A stretch of 64,000 nt of DNA from Prolixibacteraceae bacterium. Its GTDB lineage: Bacteria; Bacteroidota; Bacteroidia; Bacteroidales; Prolixibacteraceae. The first letter of the stretch is position 1. Every line of letters begins with the position of its first letter. The position numbers and the translations under genes were made by a program. The notes under the pieces were generated by a model. It did no database searches. It worked only from the letters and a program-made list of their open reading frames with translations, and had not been told where the DNA came from. The stretch spans positions 1-64,000 of the forward strand of contig JANQII010000165.1 in the NCBI GenBank assembly GCA_028282195.1. The letters run 5' to 3'. This document shows, in pieces, positions 1-12,382 of this stretch.

Positions 1-174
1 ATTGATAACACCTTGCACAATCAGCCTATCAACCGAATCGGAAGAGGCCGAATCAAGGATTTCCCTGAATATTCAGCTTCAACCCTTGATTCACATTAAT
101 AGTAATCATTTATCTAATCTTCAATTATTTCTGTATCGCCCCCTTCTGTCTTTCATCTTTGATGAACAGACATT

Positions 175-193
175 TTCCCCCATGTTGGGGGAA
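175..193. terminator. Perfect 8-bp palindrome TTCCCCCA-TGT-TGGGGGAA, terminator-like hairpin
   Basis: Read directly in sequence. Confidence 0.4.
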
Positions 194-242
194 GAAAGAG
201 ATGGGGGTTAATTTTCTAAACTTAAAACCTGTATAAATAACG

Positions 243-270
243 AAGGCCACCCTCACAAGAGAATGGCCTT
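243..270. terminator. Hairpin AAGGCCA...TGGCCTT, candidate terminator
   Basis: 7-bp inverted repeat followed by an AT-rich tract. Confidence 0.35.
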
Positions 271-437
271 TAATAAATATTGTTATAGTCCATACCCTTT
301 TCAGGTTCCCGCGGCTACGACAACTGCTGCAATAAGAATATGGATTGATTTTGTCATCATGTGTAAACAAAGAAAGTGATTATTTTTTTATTCAAATCAT
401 TTTACTGTCTAATGTTAAATATTTTTAAGTTTCAGTT

Positions 438-2531
438 TTATTCTTTCAGCCACTTATCTAGCCAGTTTTTAAATACCCGCTGCCAGAGGATTCCGTTTTG
501 AGCTTGCAATACCCAGTGGTTTTCTTCCGGGAAAAACAGGAACTGAGCAGGAATATCACGCAGAACGGCAGCATTGAACGCTCCCATTCCCTGTGCATAT
601 GGAATGCGGAAATCATTTTGACCATGAATAACCAAAATTGGAGTATCCCACTTTTCTACAAAATGGTGTGGTGAGAATGTATACGAACGTTGAGCCGCTT
701 TATTGGTTTTATCCCAAAATGGGCCGCCAATATCCCAGTTTTCAAACCACATCTCTTCTGTTGTCACATACATTTGCTCAAAATTGAAAATACCACAGTG
801 TGAAATAAATGCTTTAAAACGTCCATCATGATGACCAGCAAGGTAATTCACCGAAAAACCACCATAACTCGCTCCTACTGCCCCTAAACGGGTTTCATCA
901 ACAAATGGTTCTTTTGAAACTTCATCAATTGCACTCAAATAATCTTTTATGTTTTGTCCACCATAATCTTTACTGATTTGTTCCAGCCATTCCATACCAA
1001 AGCCTGGCAATCCACGGCGGTTAGGTGCAACAATAATATAATCGTTGGCTGCCATCATCTGGAAATTCCAGCGGTACGACCAAAACTGGCTAACAGTTCC
1101 CTGGGGCCCACCCTGGCAATACAAAACAGTCGGATATTTTTTATTAGGATCAAAATGTGGCGGGTAGATAAGCCAAACCAGCATGTCTTTATTATCGGTG
1201 GTTTTTACCCAGCGCTCCTCAACCTTACCCATTTCAAGTTGGTCAAGAATGCCTTTATTTACTGAAGTTAAAACAACATCTTCCCCTGTCACCTGATCTA
1301 CCAGATAAAGCTCTGCAGGTTGCGACATAGAAACTTTTTGGGCTACAAGTTTTCCATTAGCTGCTTCTGCTACTGTTTGGTAATTGTGAACACCATCTGT
1401 CAACCTGTGTCTTTTTCCATCAACTAAATCAAGGCGATAAATTTCTTCTGTAGCATGAATTCCACTAATAAAAAAGATCGATTTACCATCTTTTGACCAG
1501 TTTAAATGACCAGCATTCTGCTCCCAATTTTCAGAGTAGTTGGTTTTCCCGCCAGTTGCTAAATCCATTACAAATAAACGAGTTTGATCAGATTCATAAC
1601 CATCACGCTCCATGCTCGTCCAGGCTAATTTTTTACCATCTGGGGAAAAAACAGGTTCTTTATCGTAGCCCATCATTCCTTCGGTAAGATTTCTGGTTTT
1701 TCCACTCTCAATATCGTATAAATAAATATCAGAGTTCGTTGATTCAGAGTAAGCTTTACCTGAAAGCTTCTTACATGAATAAACAATTTGCTTTCCATCC
1801 GGGCTCCAGTTAACCTGCTCTAATCCATCAAACGGCTTACCCGGACTATCAAACTTCTCCCCTTCTAAAATATCTTTTCCGGTTGTAATCTCACCATTTC
1901 CATATTCAGCAACAAAAATGTGAGTATAGGTATAATCGTGCCAGCTATCCCAGTGGCGGTACATCAAATCATTTTCCAGACGTGCATTGGCTTTCGGTAA
2001 ATCGGGAAATAAATCTTGAATATTATCATCCAACTTTACAGCCTTAGTATAAAAAATAAGCTTTTGATCTGGTGAATATTTAAAGCCACTTATTCCACCT
2101 TCAACTTTTGAAACCTGCATAATTTCAGTACCGTCCGGATTCATTTCCCAAAGTTGTGTGTCCCCTGATTCAGAAAAAAGAAAACCAATTTTTTTGCCAT
2201 CAGGACGCCACATAGCACTACCTTCTCTAACAGCTGTATCAGTGATCCTTACAGCTTCACCCCCTTCAACTGAAACAGTATATAAATCCCGGTAAGATTT
2301 GTTTTCTTCAATGTGATAATAAGTTACCCCATAAAGTACAGTTTTACCATCAGGCGATAATTCAGCACCACCGATCCGCCCAAAGGACCAAAGTACTTCA
2401 GGAGTCATTACATCAGACTCCAAAGTAGGTGTCTCAGGAACAAAATTCTTTTTTTCTTCTGCCATTTTTTCTTGATTTGTGCATGCTCCAAATAATAAAG
2501 CCATGCAAAAGACTGCGATTGATTTTTTCAT
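438..2531 (-). CDS. S9 family peptidase (prolyl oligopeptidase/dipeptidyl aminopeptidase) with TolB/WD40-like N-terminal repeats, lipoprotein signal
   Basis: MKKSIAVFCMALLFGACTN lipobox; repeated SPDGK propeller motifs; GASYGG nucleophile motif; C-terminal VIHGQNDFRIP and ENHW. Start trimmed from 2564 to the MKKS methionine. Confidence 0.93.
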   Translation of the reverse strand: MKKSIAVFCMALLFGACTNQEKMAEEKKNFVPETPTLESDVMTPEVLWSFGRIGGAELSPDGKTVLYGVTYYHIEENKSYRDLYTVSVEGGEAVRITDTAVREGSAMWRPDGKKIGFLFSESGDTQLWEMNPDGTEIMQVSKVEGGISGFKYSPDQKLIFYTKAVKLDDNIQDLFPDLPKANARLENDLMYRHWDSWHDYTYTHIFVAEYGNGEITTGKDILEGEKFDSPGKPFDGLEQVNWSPDGKQIVYSCKKLSGKAYSESTNSDIYLYDIESGKTRNLTEGMMGYDKEPVFSPDGKKLAWTSMERDGYESDQTRLFVMDLATGGKTNYSENWEQNAGHLNWSKDGKSIFFISGIHATEEIYRLDLVDGKRHRLTDGVHNYQTVAEAANGKLVAQKVSMSQPAELYLVDQVTGEDVVLTSVNKGILDQLEMGKVEERWVKTTDNKDMLVWLIYPPHFDPNKKYPTVLYCQGGPQGTVSQFWSYRWNFQMMAANDYIIVAPNRRGLPGFGMEWLEQISKDYGGQNIKDYLSAIDEVSKEPFVDETRLGAVGASYGGFSVNYLAGHHDGRFKAFISHCGIFNFEQMYVTTEEMWFENWDIGGPFWDKTNKAAQRSYTFSPHHFVEKWDTPILVIHGQNDFRIPYAQGMGAFNAAVLRDIPAQFLFFPEENHWVLQAQNGILWQRVFKNWLDKWLKE

Positions 2532-2639
2532 TTGTATTAAGTTTTCAGAAAGTGCAAAATACACTTTTAAGCAGAATTATAAAAACTTATCAGTCATTGG
2601 AAAATTGGAAACCAATAATTGGTATAAGGAATCTCTTCC

Positions 2640-2668
2640 CAATGGCTAATGACTAATGACTAATGACT
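2640..2668. repeat. Tandem ATGACTAA-type short repeat
   Basis: aatggctaatgactaatgactaatgactgatt; similar text at 8195-8240 and 13385-13412. Confidence 0.6.
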
Positions 2669-2737
2669 GATTACAAAAAAACACCCATCCATCAATAGAC
2701 GGACAGGTGCTATCTCAACCAATTGATATTCTACGTA

Positions 2738-3418
2738 TCAATAGCGGTAAACTCCGGAGTAGGTAAAATCTTCTCCATCAAAATCATCACCTGTAACCAC
2801 AAATTGTACTGAATCCTGTCCGGCAATCTGCAAAGATTCCAGGTCAAATGTAACAAAAGAAGACAACCTATAACGTTCTTCATCATCCCGGTTATTATGT
2901 CTCAATTCCAATTGAACCGGAACATCTACGCTAAATACACCTGGAGGTCTCACCAGGTTTATGTAATGAACTTTATTATATCCGTAATAATCAAGTTCAA
3001 ACGTCAGCAGGTTGTTCGATTGCCAAACATCGTTTACATGAATTGGATCATTTCCAATACTGTCTTCAGTTTCTGCAGTAATCTCAAAAATCCCTTTATA
3101 AAGAATATCTTTTAACGAATTTATCTTCACATAATATTCTTCATTTTCTTCATCAACATTTTTATCCCCAAGTATGGTATAATTAACAAGAACACGGTCA
3201 TAATCATCTATACTTTTCCAGGAGTGATAGGAAGTAACCGGAAATAACACAGAACCATCATCCATCTTTATTGTGAATGTATCCTCATGGGTATCATCAA
3301 TCAAACCAAAACCAACCCAAAACTTACCTAAAGAGTAAGAATCATCATCATCTAAATCACAACTAAACAAGCAAATCGCCAGTAGTGCAATTAAACTTAA
3401 TTTCAATAAATTTTTCAT
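2738..3418 (-). CDS. NigD-like lipoprotein
   Basis: Lipobox LFSCDLDDDDSYSLGKFWVGFG resembles NigD-family N-termini; C-terminal LRHNN..ERYR. Start trimmed to MKNLLKL. Confidence 0.75.
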   Translation of the reverse strand: MKNLLKLSLIALLAICLFSCDLDDDDSYSLGKFWVGFGLIDDTHEDTFTIKMDDGSVLFPVTSYHSWKSIDDYDRVLVNYTILGDKNVDEENEEYYVKINSLKDILYKGIFEITAETEDSIGNDPIHVNDVWQSNNLLTFELDYYGYNKVHYINLVRPPGVFSVDVPVQLELRHNNRDDEERYRLSSFVTFDLESLQIAGQDSVQFVVTGDDFDGEDFTYSGVYRY

Positions 3419-3587
3419 ACACATTTTCCTCTTATTTTCTTTAAGATTAAAACAAGTATAATTTGGTTGCGTCACATAAAAAATGACTGGGATTTTTTCT
3501 TTAAAACAAACTTTAACACTTTTTTTTATTTGGCATGATGATTGATATCTAATTTTCTATATATTTGTATTCTTAAATTTAATTAGC

Positions 3588-4091
3588 ATGAAAAAGCTTA
3601 TAACATCAATTGCCTTTGCATCACTTATATTTGCAGGATGCCCGGGCATTGCTAAAGAAAATAAATCAGTCACCACAACTGCTGCAGAAACAGTAGCTTC
3701 GCATGAAGGAGAAGTAGAGAAAATCACCAAAGAACGTTTCTTAAAAGAAGTCTGGAACTATAATGAATCACCAAAAGAATGGAAATATTTAGGCGATAAA
3801 CCAGCCATTATTGACTTTTACGCTGATTGGTGTGGGCCATGCCGAACTGCATCCCCTATTCTGGATGAAGTATCCAATGAATTTGCAGATAAAATAATTG
3901 TATATAAAATTGATACGCAAAGGGAGCGTGAACTTGCCGGGGTATTCGGGATTCAAAGTATACCTGCTTTTTTATATATCCCCCTGGAAGGAAAACCTGT
4001 AATGATGGCTGGAATTGGCAGAACCAAAGCAGAAACAAAAGAGATGTTTGTTTCAAATATTAATAAGTATTTGCTTGGGAAACAGCCTTAG
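3588..4091 (+). CDS. Thioredoxin-family protein with lipoprotein/secretion signal
   Basis: FYADWCGPCRTASP active site and cis-Pro SIPAFLY. Confidence 0.9.
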   Translation: MKKLITSIAFASLIFAGCPGIAKENKSVTTTAAETVASHEGEVEKITKERFLKEVWNYNESPKEWKYLGDKPAIIDFYADWCGPCRTASPILDEVSNEFADKIIVYKIDTQRERELAGVFGIQSIPAFLYIPLEGKPVMMAGIGRTKAETKEMFVSNINKYLLGKQP

Positions 4092-6298
4092 TCTCCCAAA
4101 TACAAAACTTTGGATTTGTAGACTTTTTCATCGGTAATAACCCTAACGAAATAAGTTCCGGTTTTATAGCCGGAAAAATCCAGGTCAAGCCATTTGGTAG
4201 GTGAAGACTGGTTAAGGTCTTCATAAACCAGGCGTCCGGAAAAGTCATAGATTCCTATTCGTTTAGGGTTAACTTCTTCTTCAAATTGCAAAAACAACTT
4301 TGAATTACCAGAGCTAACAGGATTTGGGAATGCTTTTAAAGGTGGCACTTCTGTTATAATATCAATATCCTTAAGGTTATAGTCAATGTTGCACAAAACA
4401 ACCTCCATCAATACGGCTGATCCTACTGAGCCAGTCGTTTTATCCTGGTAGGTATACCACTCATTTCCATCTTTTATATAGAACGAATTTGTTGGATTAA
4501 CTTCACGTTTCGCTAAATAAACTGAAAGGGTATCCTCTGAATGCAATTGATCGATTGAAAATGCAATAAAGAAATTGTTCTCAACAGTAACCCTTTCATC
4601 AAATGGAAAATAATTCATTACTCCCGGATCAATATCAACAAGATTATATTCTTGTTCATACATCAGTTTTTCCGGGAAAGAAGCTCCCGTGTATACAAGT
4701 AACTTAAATTTTGAACCGGAAGAGGCAGAATTAAAATCAGCAAGTGCTATCCCAATCGAAACCCCCAGTATATCAGAGCTGGAATCTTTTTCAAACTTTT
4801 CAGCAAAAGTATCATAACCGTACTCATTAACACCAGCCCAATAGCCTTTTTTAATTTCCCCTTCAGTAATCTCAAGATTCTCATGAACATCATCATCCGA
4901 AAAGTTTGTAAATGCCCGGCAAAAATCTTTCCCTTCATAAGGTACCAGGCCACCTATGGCTTGTCTGTCAGAACCATCAGGATCAAGCCAGTCTTTTAAC
5001 CTCATTGCCGGGTCATCAAAATAATCCCAGGCTACATGCAACCTTGAAAAATAATCTCGTACAGGGCTATTGCAGTTTGCAGCACCGCCTGTCAGGCTTC
5101 CAACAAAATTGCCATCCTGATTAAATAGTGCAGCTCCGGATGACCCTTTTTCTGTCGTTCCTTCCTCCCAATTTCCGTTTAAGAAAAAAGCATTGTCAAT
5201 ATATTCATCCCCATATGAATTAATCTTTGGACTATGTCTATCAATTGCAATCTTTTTAATATCACCTTGAGGATGGTGAATACAAACACTAGAATCTGGC
5301 AACGAGCTACTTCTATCCCAACCAACATAATAGGGTCGATAAGCGGGAGGTGGACCTGAACTCATTTCTACCAGGCAAAAATCCAGGCTATCAGAACGTG
5401 CCTTCAGAATACTACCACTAACAGAATTTTTGACGTCACCATCAATCTCACCACAATAAGGTGATTCGTAATTAAAAAGAAAAATGGATTTACCTGCGTC
5501 GTCTCTGGTTTTTATGCAATGTCCCGCGGTATATATGTATGGAGTTCCATCATTTTTAGAATTATTCATCAATGTACCTGAACAAAGTTCAGTTCCACCA
5601 GCTACTATTCGAACGATACCATTTGACACATCACCATAATCATCAAGGTAATCACAATTAATATTTACATTGCACTCTCCTGATAAACCATTTGGTCGTC
5701 TTCCAGCTTTTAAATCAAGTATCCCAATAAAATCGTGATTTACTTCCCCAACTGATATTTTTCCATCAAAGTCAGCATTTTTAGGTTCTTCGTACTGAAT
5801 AACAATGTGGTCGCCATAAACAGGTTCTGTGGCAAGAATGCCTGATGCTTTATTATTATCAGAAGTAAATGCCCCTATTAAATCTTGTTTGTCTGCCGAA
5901 TAAATAAATAAGCGAGCTCCAACAGGCAAGTCATATTCATCAAAAATAAGGTTCAAAGATTTTGCACCCTCTGAACGAATTTCAAGTGTCCAGATATTAT
6001 ATCCTCTATACTCAACCCACTCCCCGGAATTGGAAGTATTTAAGCAAACCGGAATTGATTCAGCAAACCTTAATGATTTTAATTTCAAATCATTAGAATT
6101 AGCTAAACTAGCCTTTACAAGCTTATCATTATTTAAATAGGGTAAGTCAACTAAAACCTTATCGGAAAGCTTTTTTAACCTTGGAAATTCTATTGGATTG
6201 CCTCCTTGAGAAATCTGCGCGAAACCTTGAATTCCAAAAAGAGAAATCAATATGATTAGTATGATTCTTCTCACTACACCTTTTCTGATCCTGGTCAA
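4088..6298 (-). CDS. Secreted trypsin-like serine protease with T9SS type A C-terminal sorting domain
   Basis: TAGHC, GSSGAALFNQDG serine motif; C-terminal FPNPVSSGNSKLFL...GRLVYED...GTYFVRVITDEKVYKSKVL. Confidence 0.88.
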   Translation of the reverse strand: MTRIRKGVVRRIILIILISLFGIQGFAQISQGGNPIEFPRLKKLSDKVLVDLPYLNNDKLVKASLANSNDLKLKSLRFAESIPVCLNTSNSGEWVEYRGYNIWTLEIRSEGAKSLNLIFDEYDLPVGARLFIYSADKQDLIGAFTSDNNKASGILATEPVYGDHIVIQYEEPKNADFDGKISVGEVNHDFIGILDLKAGRRPNGLSGECNVNINCDYLDDYGDVSNGIVRIVAGGTELCSGTLMNNSKNDGTPYIYTAGHCIKTRDDAGKSIFLFNYESPYCGEIDGDVKNSVSGSILKARSDSLDFCLVEMSSGPPPAYRPYYVGWDRSSSLPDSSVCIHHPQGDIKKIAIDRHSPKINSYGDEYIDNAFFLNGNWEEGTTEKGSSGAALFNQDGNFVGSLTGGAANCNSPVRDYFSRLHVAWDYFDDPAMRLKDWLDPDGSDRQAIGGLVPYEGKDFCRAFTNFSDDDVHENLEITEGEIKKGYWAGVNEYGYDTFAEKFEKDSSSDILGVSIGIALADFNSASSGSKFKLLVYTGASFPEKLMYEQEYNLVDIDPGVMNYFPFDERVTVENNFFIAFSIDQLHSEDTLSVYLAKREVNPTNSFYIKDGNEWYTYQDKTTGSVGSAVLMEVVLCNIDYNLKDIDIITEVPPLKAFPNPVSSGNSKLFLQFEEEVNPKRIGIYDFSGRLVYEDLNQSSPTKWLDLDFSGYKTGTYFVRVITDEKVYKSKVLYLGD

Positions 6299-6373
6299 AA
6301 TTAGTTTAAAACATCATAAAAAACGAATTTTATTCAGAAACATTATAATTTTGGGTAAAAACACCATAAAAAA

Positions 6374-6787
6374 ATGAAGGTACTGGTAATGTATGTTAAC
6401 GAGTTCAGTTACAAGCCAAAAGAAAAAAACCTGGAGGATGCCCCAGAAATAACTGAAGGCAAAACCTGCCATAATGCGATATTGGCTTTTGTTCAGGTTG
6501 AAGGGCAGGACGAAGCGAAAGATGTGAAAAGCAGAGAGAAAAAGCTTGTAAACCACTTGAAATGGACAGCCAGAAAAAACAATACTAAAAGTGTTATTCT
6601 ACATTCATTTGCACACCTTTCAGAATCAAAAGCTTCGGCAGAATTTACCAAAGAACTTTTTGATTTGGCTGAAAAACGACTTCAAAATGCGGATTTTACG
6701 ACCATGCAAACTCCTTTTGGCTACTTTTTAGATATGAAAATAGATGCTCCGGGATACTCATTAGCAAGAATATGGGCAAGTTTGTAA
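6374..6787 (+). CDS. Standalone archaeal-type threonyl-tRNA synthetase editing domain protein
   Basis: MKVLVMYVNEFSYKP, VILHSFAHLS, TPFGYFLDMKIDAPGYSLARIW match the tRNA-Thr editing domain pattern. Confidence 0.75.
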   Translation: MKVLVMYVNEFSYKPKEKNLEDAPEITEGKTCHNAILAFVQVEGQDEAKDVKSREKKLVNHLKWTARKNNTKSVILHSFAHLSESKASAEFTKELFDLAEKRLQNADFTTMQTPFGYFLDMKIDAPGYSLARIWASL

Positions 6788-7428
6788 ACATACATACACA
6801 TTCACCTAACTCTGAAAACATTGAAGTAATCAATCAATTTGTTCAGGCTAACTGGAGTCCAGATTCCAACAATATTTACTCTGTAGGTTTTCATCCCTGG
6901 CATATCGATGATTTTGAGATTGATGTAGAAATTGAAAAGCTAAAAAGGCTTGCTAACGCTCCTCAAGTATTGGCCATTGGCGAATGCGGCTTAGACAGGG
7001 CAATTGAAACACCATTGGAAAAACAAGAAGAAGTCTTCAGAAAACAAATTGAAATTACTGAATCAGTGAATAAGCCACTTATTATTCATTCTGTAAAAAG
7101 TTATCCGGACCTGATTCGAATTAAAAAATCAACAAAATCTCATATTCCATGGATTTTGCATGGATACAGCGGAAATATGCAAACAACCGAACAACTCCTT
7201 TCACATGATTTCTATTTTTCATTTGGCGCTATAATCTTGAAAAATCAAGCTAAACTGATTGAGTCATTAAAAATTATTCCTTTGAATAAATTGTTTTTTG
7301 AAACTGATGAAAGCTCCGGTCAAATCGAAACTATTTATACATTTGCAGCCAAAACACTTCAACTCCCTTTGGAAGAGTTGAAAACCAAAATTTTCAAAAA
7401 TTTCAAATCGGTGTTTAACTATGGCTAA
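6772..7428 (+). CDS. TatD family hydrolase
   Basis: NIHTHSPN, GFHPWH, AIGECGLDR, KPLIIHSVK, ILHGYSG, FFETDES metal-site motifs. Confidence 0.88.
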   Translation: MGKFVNIHTHSPNSENIEVINQFVQANWSPDSNNIYSVGFHPWHIDDFEIDVEIEKLKRLANAPQVLAIGECGLDRAIETPLEKQEEVFRKQIEITESVNKPLIIHSVKSYPDLIRIKKSTKSHIPWILHGYSGNMQTTEQLLSHDFYFSFGAIILKNQAKLIESLKIIPLNKLFFETDESSGQIETIYTFAAKTLQLPLEELKTKIFKNFKSVFNYG

Positions 7429-8143
7429 ATGGCAGGAACGAACAGCCCTTATGTTGGGTGAAGAAGGATTAGAGAAACTAAAACAAGCGCATGTTTTAGT
7501 GATTGGCCTGGGCGGTGTTGGGGCATATGCAGCAGAGCAACTTTGTCGTGCAGGTATTGGAACAATGACCATAGTTGATGGCGATGTGGTTGAAGAAACA
7601 AATCGCAACAGGCAGCTTCCCGCACTAATCAGCAAGCAGGGAAAGCCAAAAGCAGAAGTTTTGGCAGAACGTTTTTTAGATATCAATCCTGAGCTTAATC
7701 TAAAAGTAATCAATGAATACCTGAAGGATCAGCGAATGGTAGAAATTCTTCATGAAGCCAAATACGATTATGTGGTTGATGCCATTGACACACTTGCTCC
7801 AAAAGTATTTCTAATTTACCATACGGTTCAGGCTGGCTTACCTATTGTGAGTTCGATGGGTGCTGGCGGTAAGTTCGATCCTTCACTGGTTCAGGTTGCC
7901 GATATTTCAAAAAGCTACAACTGCAAATTGGCCAGGGTAATCCGGAAACGACTTCATAAATTGGGTATCCGAAAAGGAATTCCCGTGGTTTTTTCGCCTG
8001 AAGCAGTAGACCCCAAACGGGTCAAGCCGGAGGAATCACAAAACAAAAAATCTACTGTCGGAACAATCTCATATATGCCTCCACTTTTTGGTTGCTTCTG
8101 TTCGTCTGTAGTTATCCGCGACTTGCAAGACAGAAAACAATGA
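7421..8143 (+). CDS. tcdA: tRNA threonylcarbamoyladenosine dehydratase (TcdA/CsdL, E1-like)
   Basis: VIGLGGVGAYAAEQLCRAGIGTMTIVDGDVVEETNRNRQ; GAGGKFDPS. Confidence 0.9.
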   Translation: MAKWQERTALMLGEEGLEKLKQAHVLVIGLGGVGAYAAEQLCRAGIGTMTIVDGDVVEETNRNRQLPALISKQGKPKAEVLAERFLDINPELNLKVINEYLKDQRMVEILHEAKYDYVVDAIDTLAPKVFLIYHTVQAGLPIVSSMGAGGKFDPSLVQVADISKSYNCKLARVIRKRLHKLGIRKGIPVVFSPEAVDPKRVKPEESQNKKSTVGTISYMPPLFGCFCSSVVIRDLQDRKQ

Positions 8144-8194
8144 ATTAATTTGTAATTTATAACCAGAATCTCAAATCAAGATACACTAAAGTTT

Positions 8195-8292
8195 GTCATT
8201 GGTCATTAGTCATTGGTAATTAGTAATTGGTAATTAGAAAATAGTCAACTGCCATTGGTCATCTTCCTGCTTCTGGCTTCTGACTTCCAACT
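8195..8292. repeat. Low-complexity intergenic repeat (GTCATTGGTCATTAG and CTTCTGGCTTCTGACTTCC types)
   Basis: Short tandem/interspersed units read directly; related text at 9205-9240 and 63945-63980. Confidence 0.6.
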
Positions 8293-8468
8293 TTCAGTCA
8301 TTTATGTATGAAAGCTTGTTAATACACAGATTTACCATAAATTCGTCAACTTTAGTTTTTGGAATTTTACTGAAAACTGAATCCTGAAATTGTAAACTTA
8401 CTTCTGAATTTGAATATTTCTGGCACAAGATTTGGTAAGTTTGTGAACGAAACAGAAAGATTACAGCT

Positions 8469-9200
8469 ATGAAACACAAATTTACCTTATTCAGCTTAGC
8501 CCTAATTACAGTTATTTTATTTCATGCCTGCTCCGGACCACAAAACATTATCAAACTTAAACCTGAAGAAGAAGGTGGCAAGTGGTTATACGGACAAAAC
8601 TTTGTTGCAGACTCGCTTTACGGTGTTATTTATGAAGTTGGTTTCGACAAATTTCAAGATAATGAATACTGGTTCGATTTTAACATTGTCAACCGCTCTA
8701 ATATGCCCGTTTTAATTGACCCTTTATATTTTAAATGCCAGGCATACGATGGAGAGCAGCAACCACTAACAACAGAAAAACAAAAAGCGATTGATCCTGA
8801 AGGCGAAATTTTTGAATTGGAAAAAGATCTTTCCAAAAATGAAGCACGACAAAAAAGCAGTGTTGGCTTAAGCCTGATGGCTGCCGGAATTGATATAGCC
8901 TCAGCGATTGCAACATCCACCGATGACAACCCCAACAATGACCATTTTCGAACTCATATTCTTGGCGATGTTCTAATTGATAATGCTGAAACAAAATTTG
9001 AAGCTGAAAGCATTAACGATTTATTACATACCTGGAAAAGTTCTACTATCCGAAAAACCACACTCGAAACAAACTACTCCATGCAAGGAAAAGTATTTTT
9101 CCCGGCTAATCGGGAGGCAGCATACTTCAAAATATTTCTTCCTGTAGATGACGAATATGTACAATTTAATTTTGTGCAAGTGCAGTTTCCGGTAGAGTAA
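8469..9200 (+). CDS. Hypothetical lipoprotein
   Basis: MKHKFTLFSLALITVILFHACSGPQ lipobox; intact ORF. Confidence 0.75.
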   Translation: MKHKFTLFSLALITVILFHACSGPQNIIKLKPEEEGGKWLYGQNFVADSLYGVIYEVGFDKFQDNEYWFDFNIVNRSNMPVLIDPLYFKCQAYDGEQQPLTTEKQKAIDPEGEIFELEKDLSKNEARQKSSVGLSLMAAGIDIASAIATSTDDNPNNDHFRTHILGDVLIDNAETKFEAESINDLLHTWKSSTIRKTTLETNYSMQGKVFFPANREAAYFKIFLPVDDEYVQFNFVQVQFPVE

Positions 9201-9401
9201 AAGAGCTGGAAGACAGAAGTCAGAAGTTGGAAGCTGGAAGTTTTTCAAGTTTCAAGCTTGCTTAATAGTATATTCAACTGAAGATTGTAACTGCGACTGA
9301 ACACTGGTTATTAGTCAATCTCGAAACTCCCAACCCACTACTCATGAGTTGTTCCTTTGTTAATTTTCAGCTAACATTATTTAAACTTTTTCTAAATAGG
9401 T

Positions 9402-9431
9402 TTTGTTTCTTCAGAAAAATAACTAGGTTTG
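9402..9431 (+). promoter_or_regulatory. Bacteroidetes-type promoter TTTG-N18-TAGGTTTG upstream of the aspartokinase operon
   Basis: Matches the established TTTG/TAnnTTTG consensus with 18-nt spacing. Confidence 0.6.
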
Positions 9432-9445
9432 CAACAACATTAGAT

Positions 9446-9581
9446 GCATAACATGACGAAATTTAATTCATATCAACACACTTTCGCTGCTCAAACCAAG
9501 AGCCGTGTTGTATTTGTTATGCTTTCCAAATCTATGTTTATGCAATAGCCTTCTTTCGGTACACAGCTATTGATTGAAGGC
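9446..9581 (+). promoter_or_regulatory. Structured 5' leader: nested three-stem hairpin followed by an apparent H-type pseudoknot
   Basis: GCATAACA/TGTTATGC, CAACAC/GTGTTG, GCTC/GAGC nested at 9446-9522; CAATAGC/GCTATTG and CCTTC/GAAGG interleaved at 9543-9580. Confidence 0.45.
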
Positions 9582-9632
9582 ACACCCGTTTCCGAGTTTA
9601 TTTTACCAACTTTCATTTCAAATTCTTTTATC

Positions 9633-12292
<2,660 letters not shown>

Positions 12293-12334
12293 TTTTTCAT
12301 AGACTATAGTTGTTATTTTAACAGCATCTAAGTC

Positions 12335-12358
12335 CCCGGGAGTATATTTGCTCCCGGG
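12335..12358. terminator. Strong hairpin CCCGGGAG-TATATTTG-CTCCCGGG between metY and metA
   Basis: 8-bp perfect GC-rich stem. Confidence 0.55.
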
Positions 12359-12382
12359 ATTTCAACATTAAAACAGAAAACA

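Noticed and set aside
9437-9632. Known SAM-I or SAM-II riboswitch
   Set aside because: Conserved core sequences of those classes are not visible; kept as an unclassified leader instead.
9570-9632. N-terminal extension of aspartokinase from TTG 9570
   Set aside because: The extension has no aspartokinase similarity and overlaps the structured leader; the family N-terminus begins at ATG 9633.
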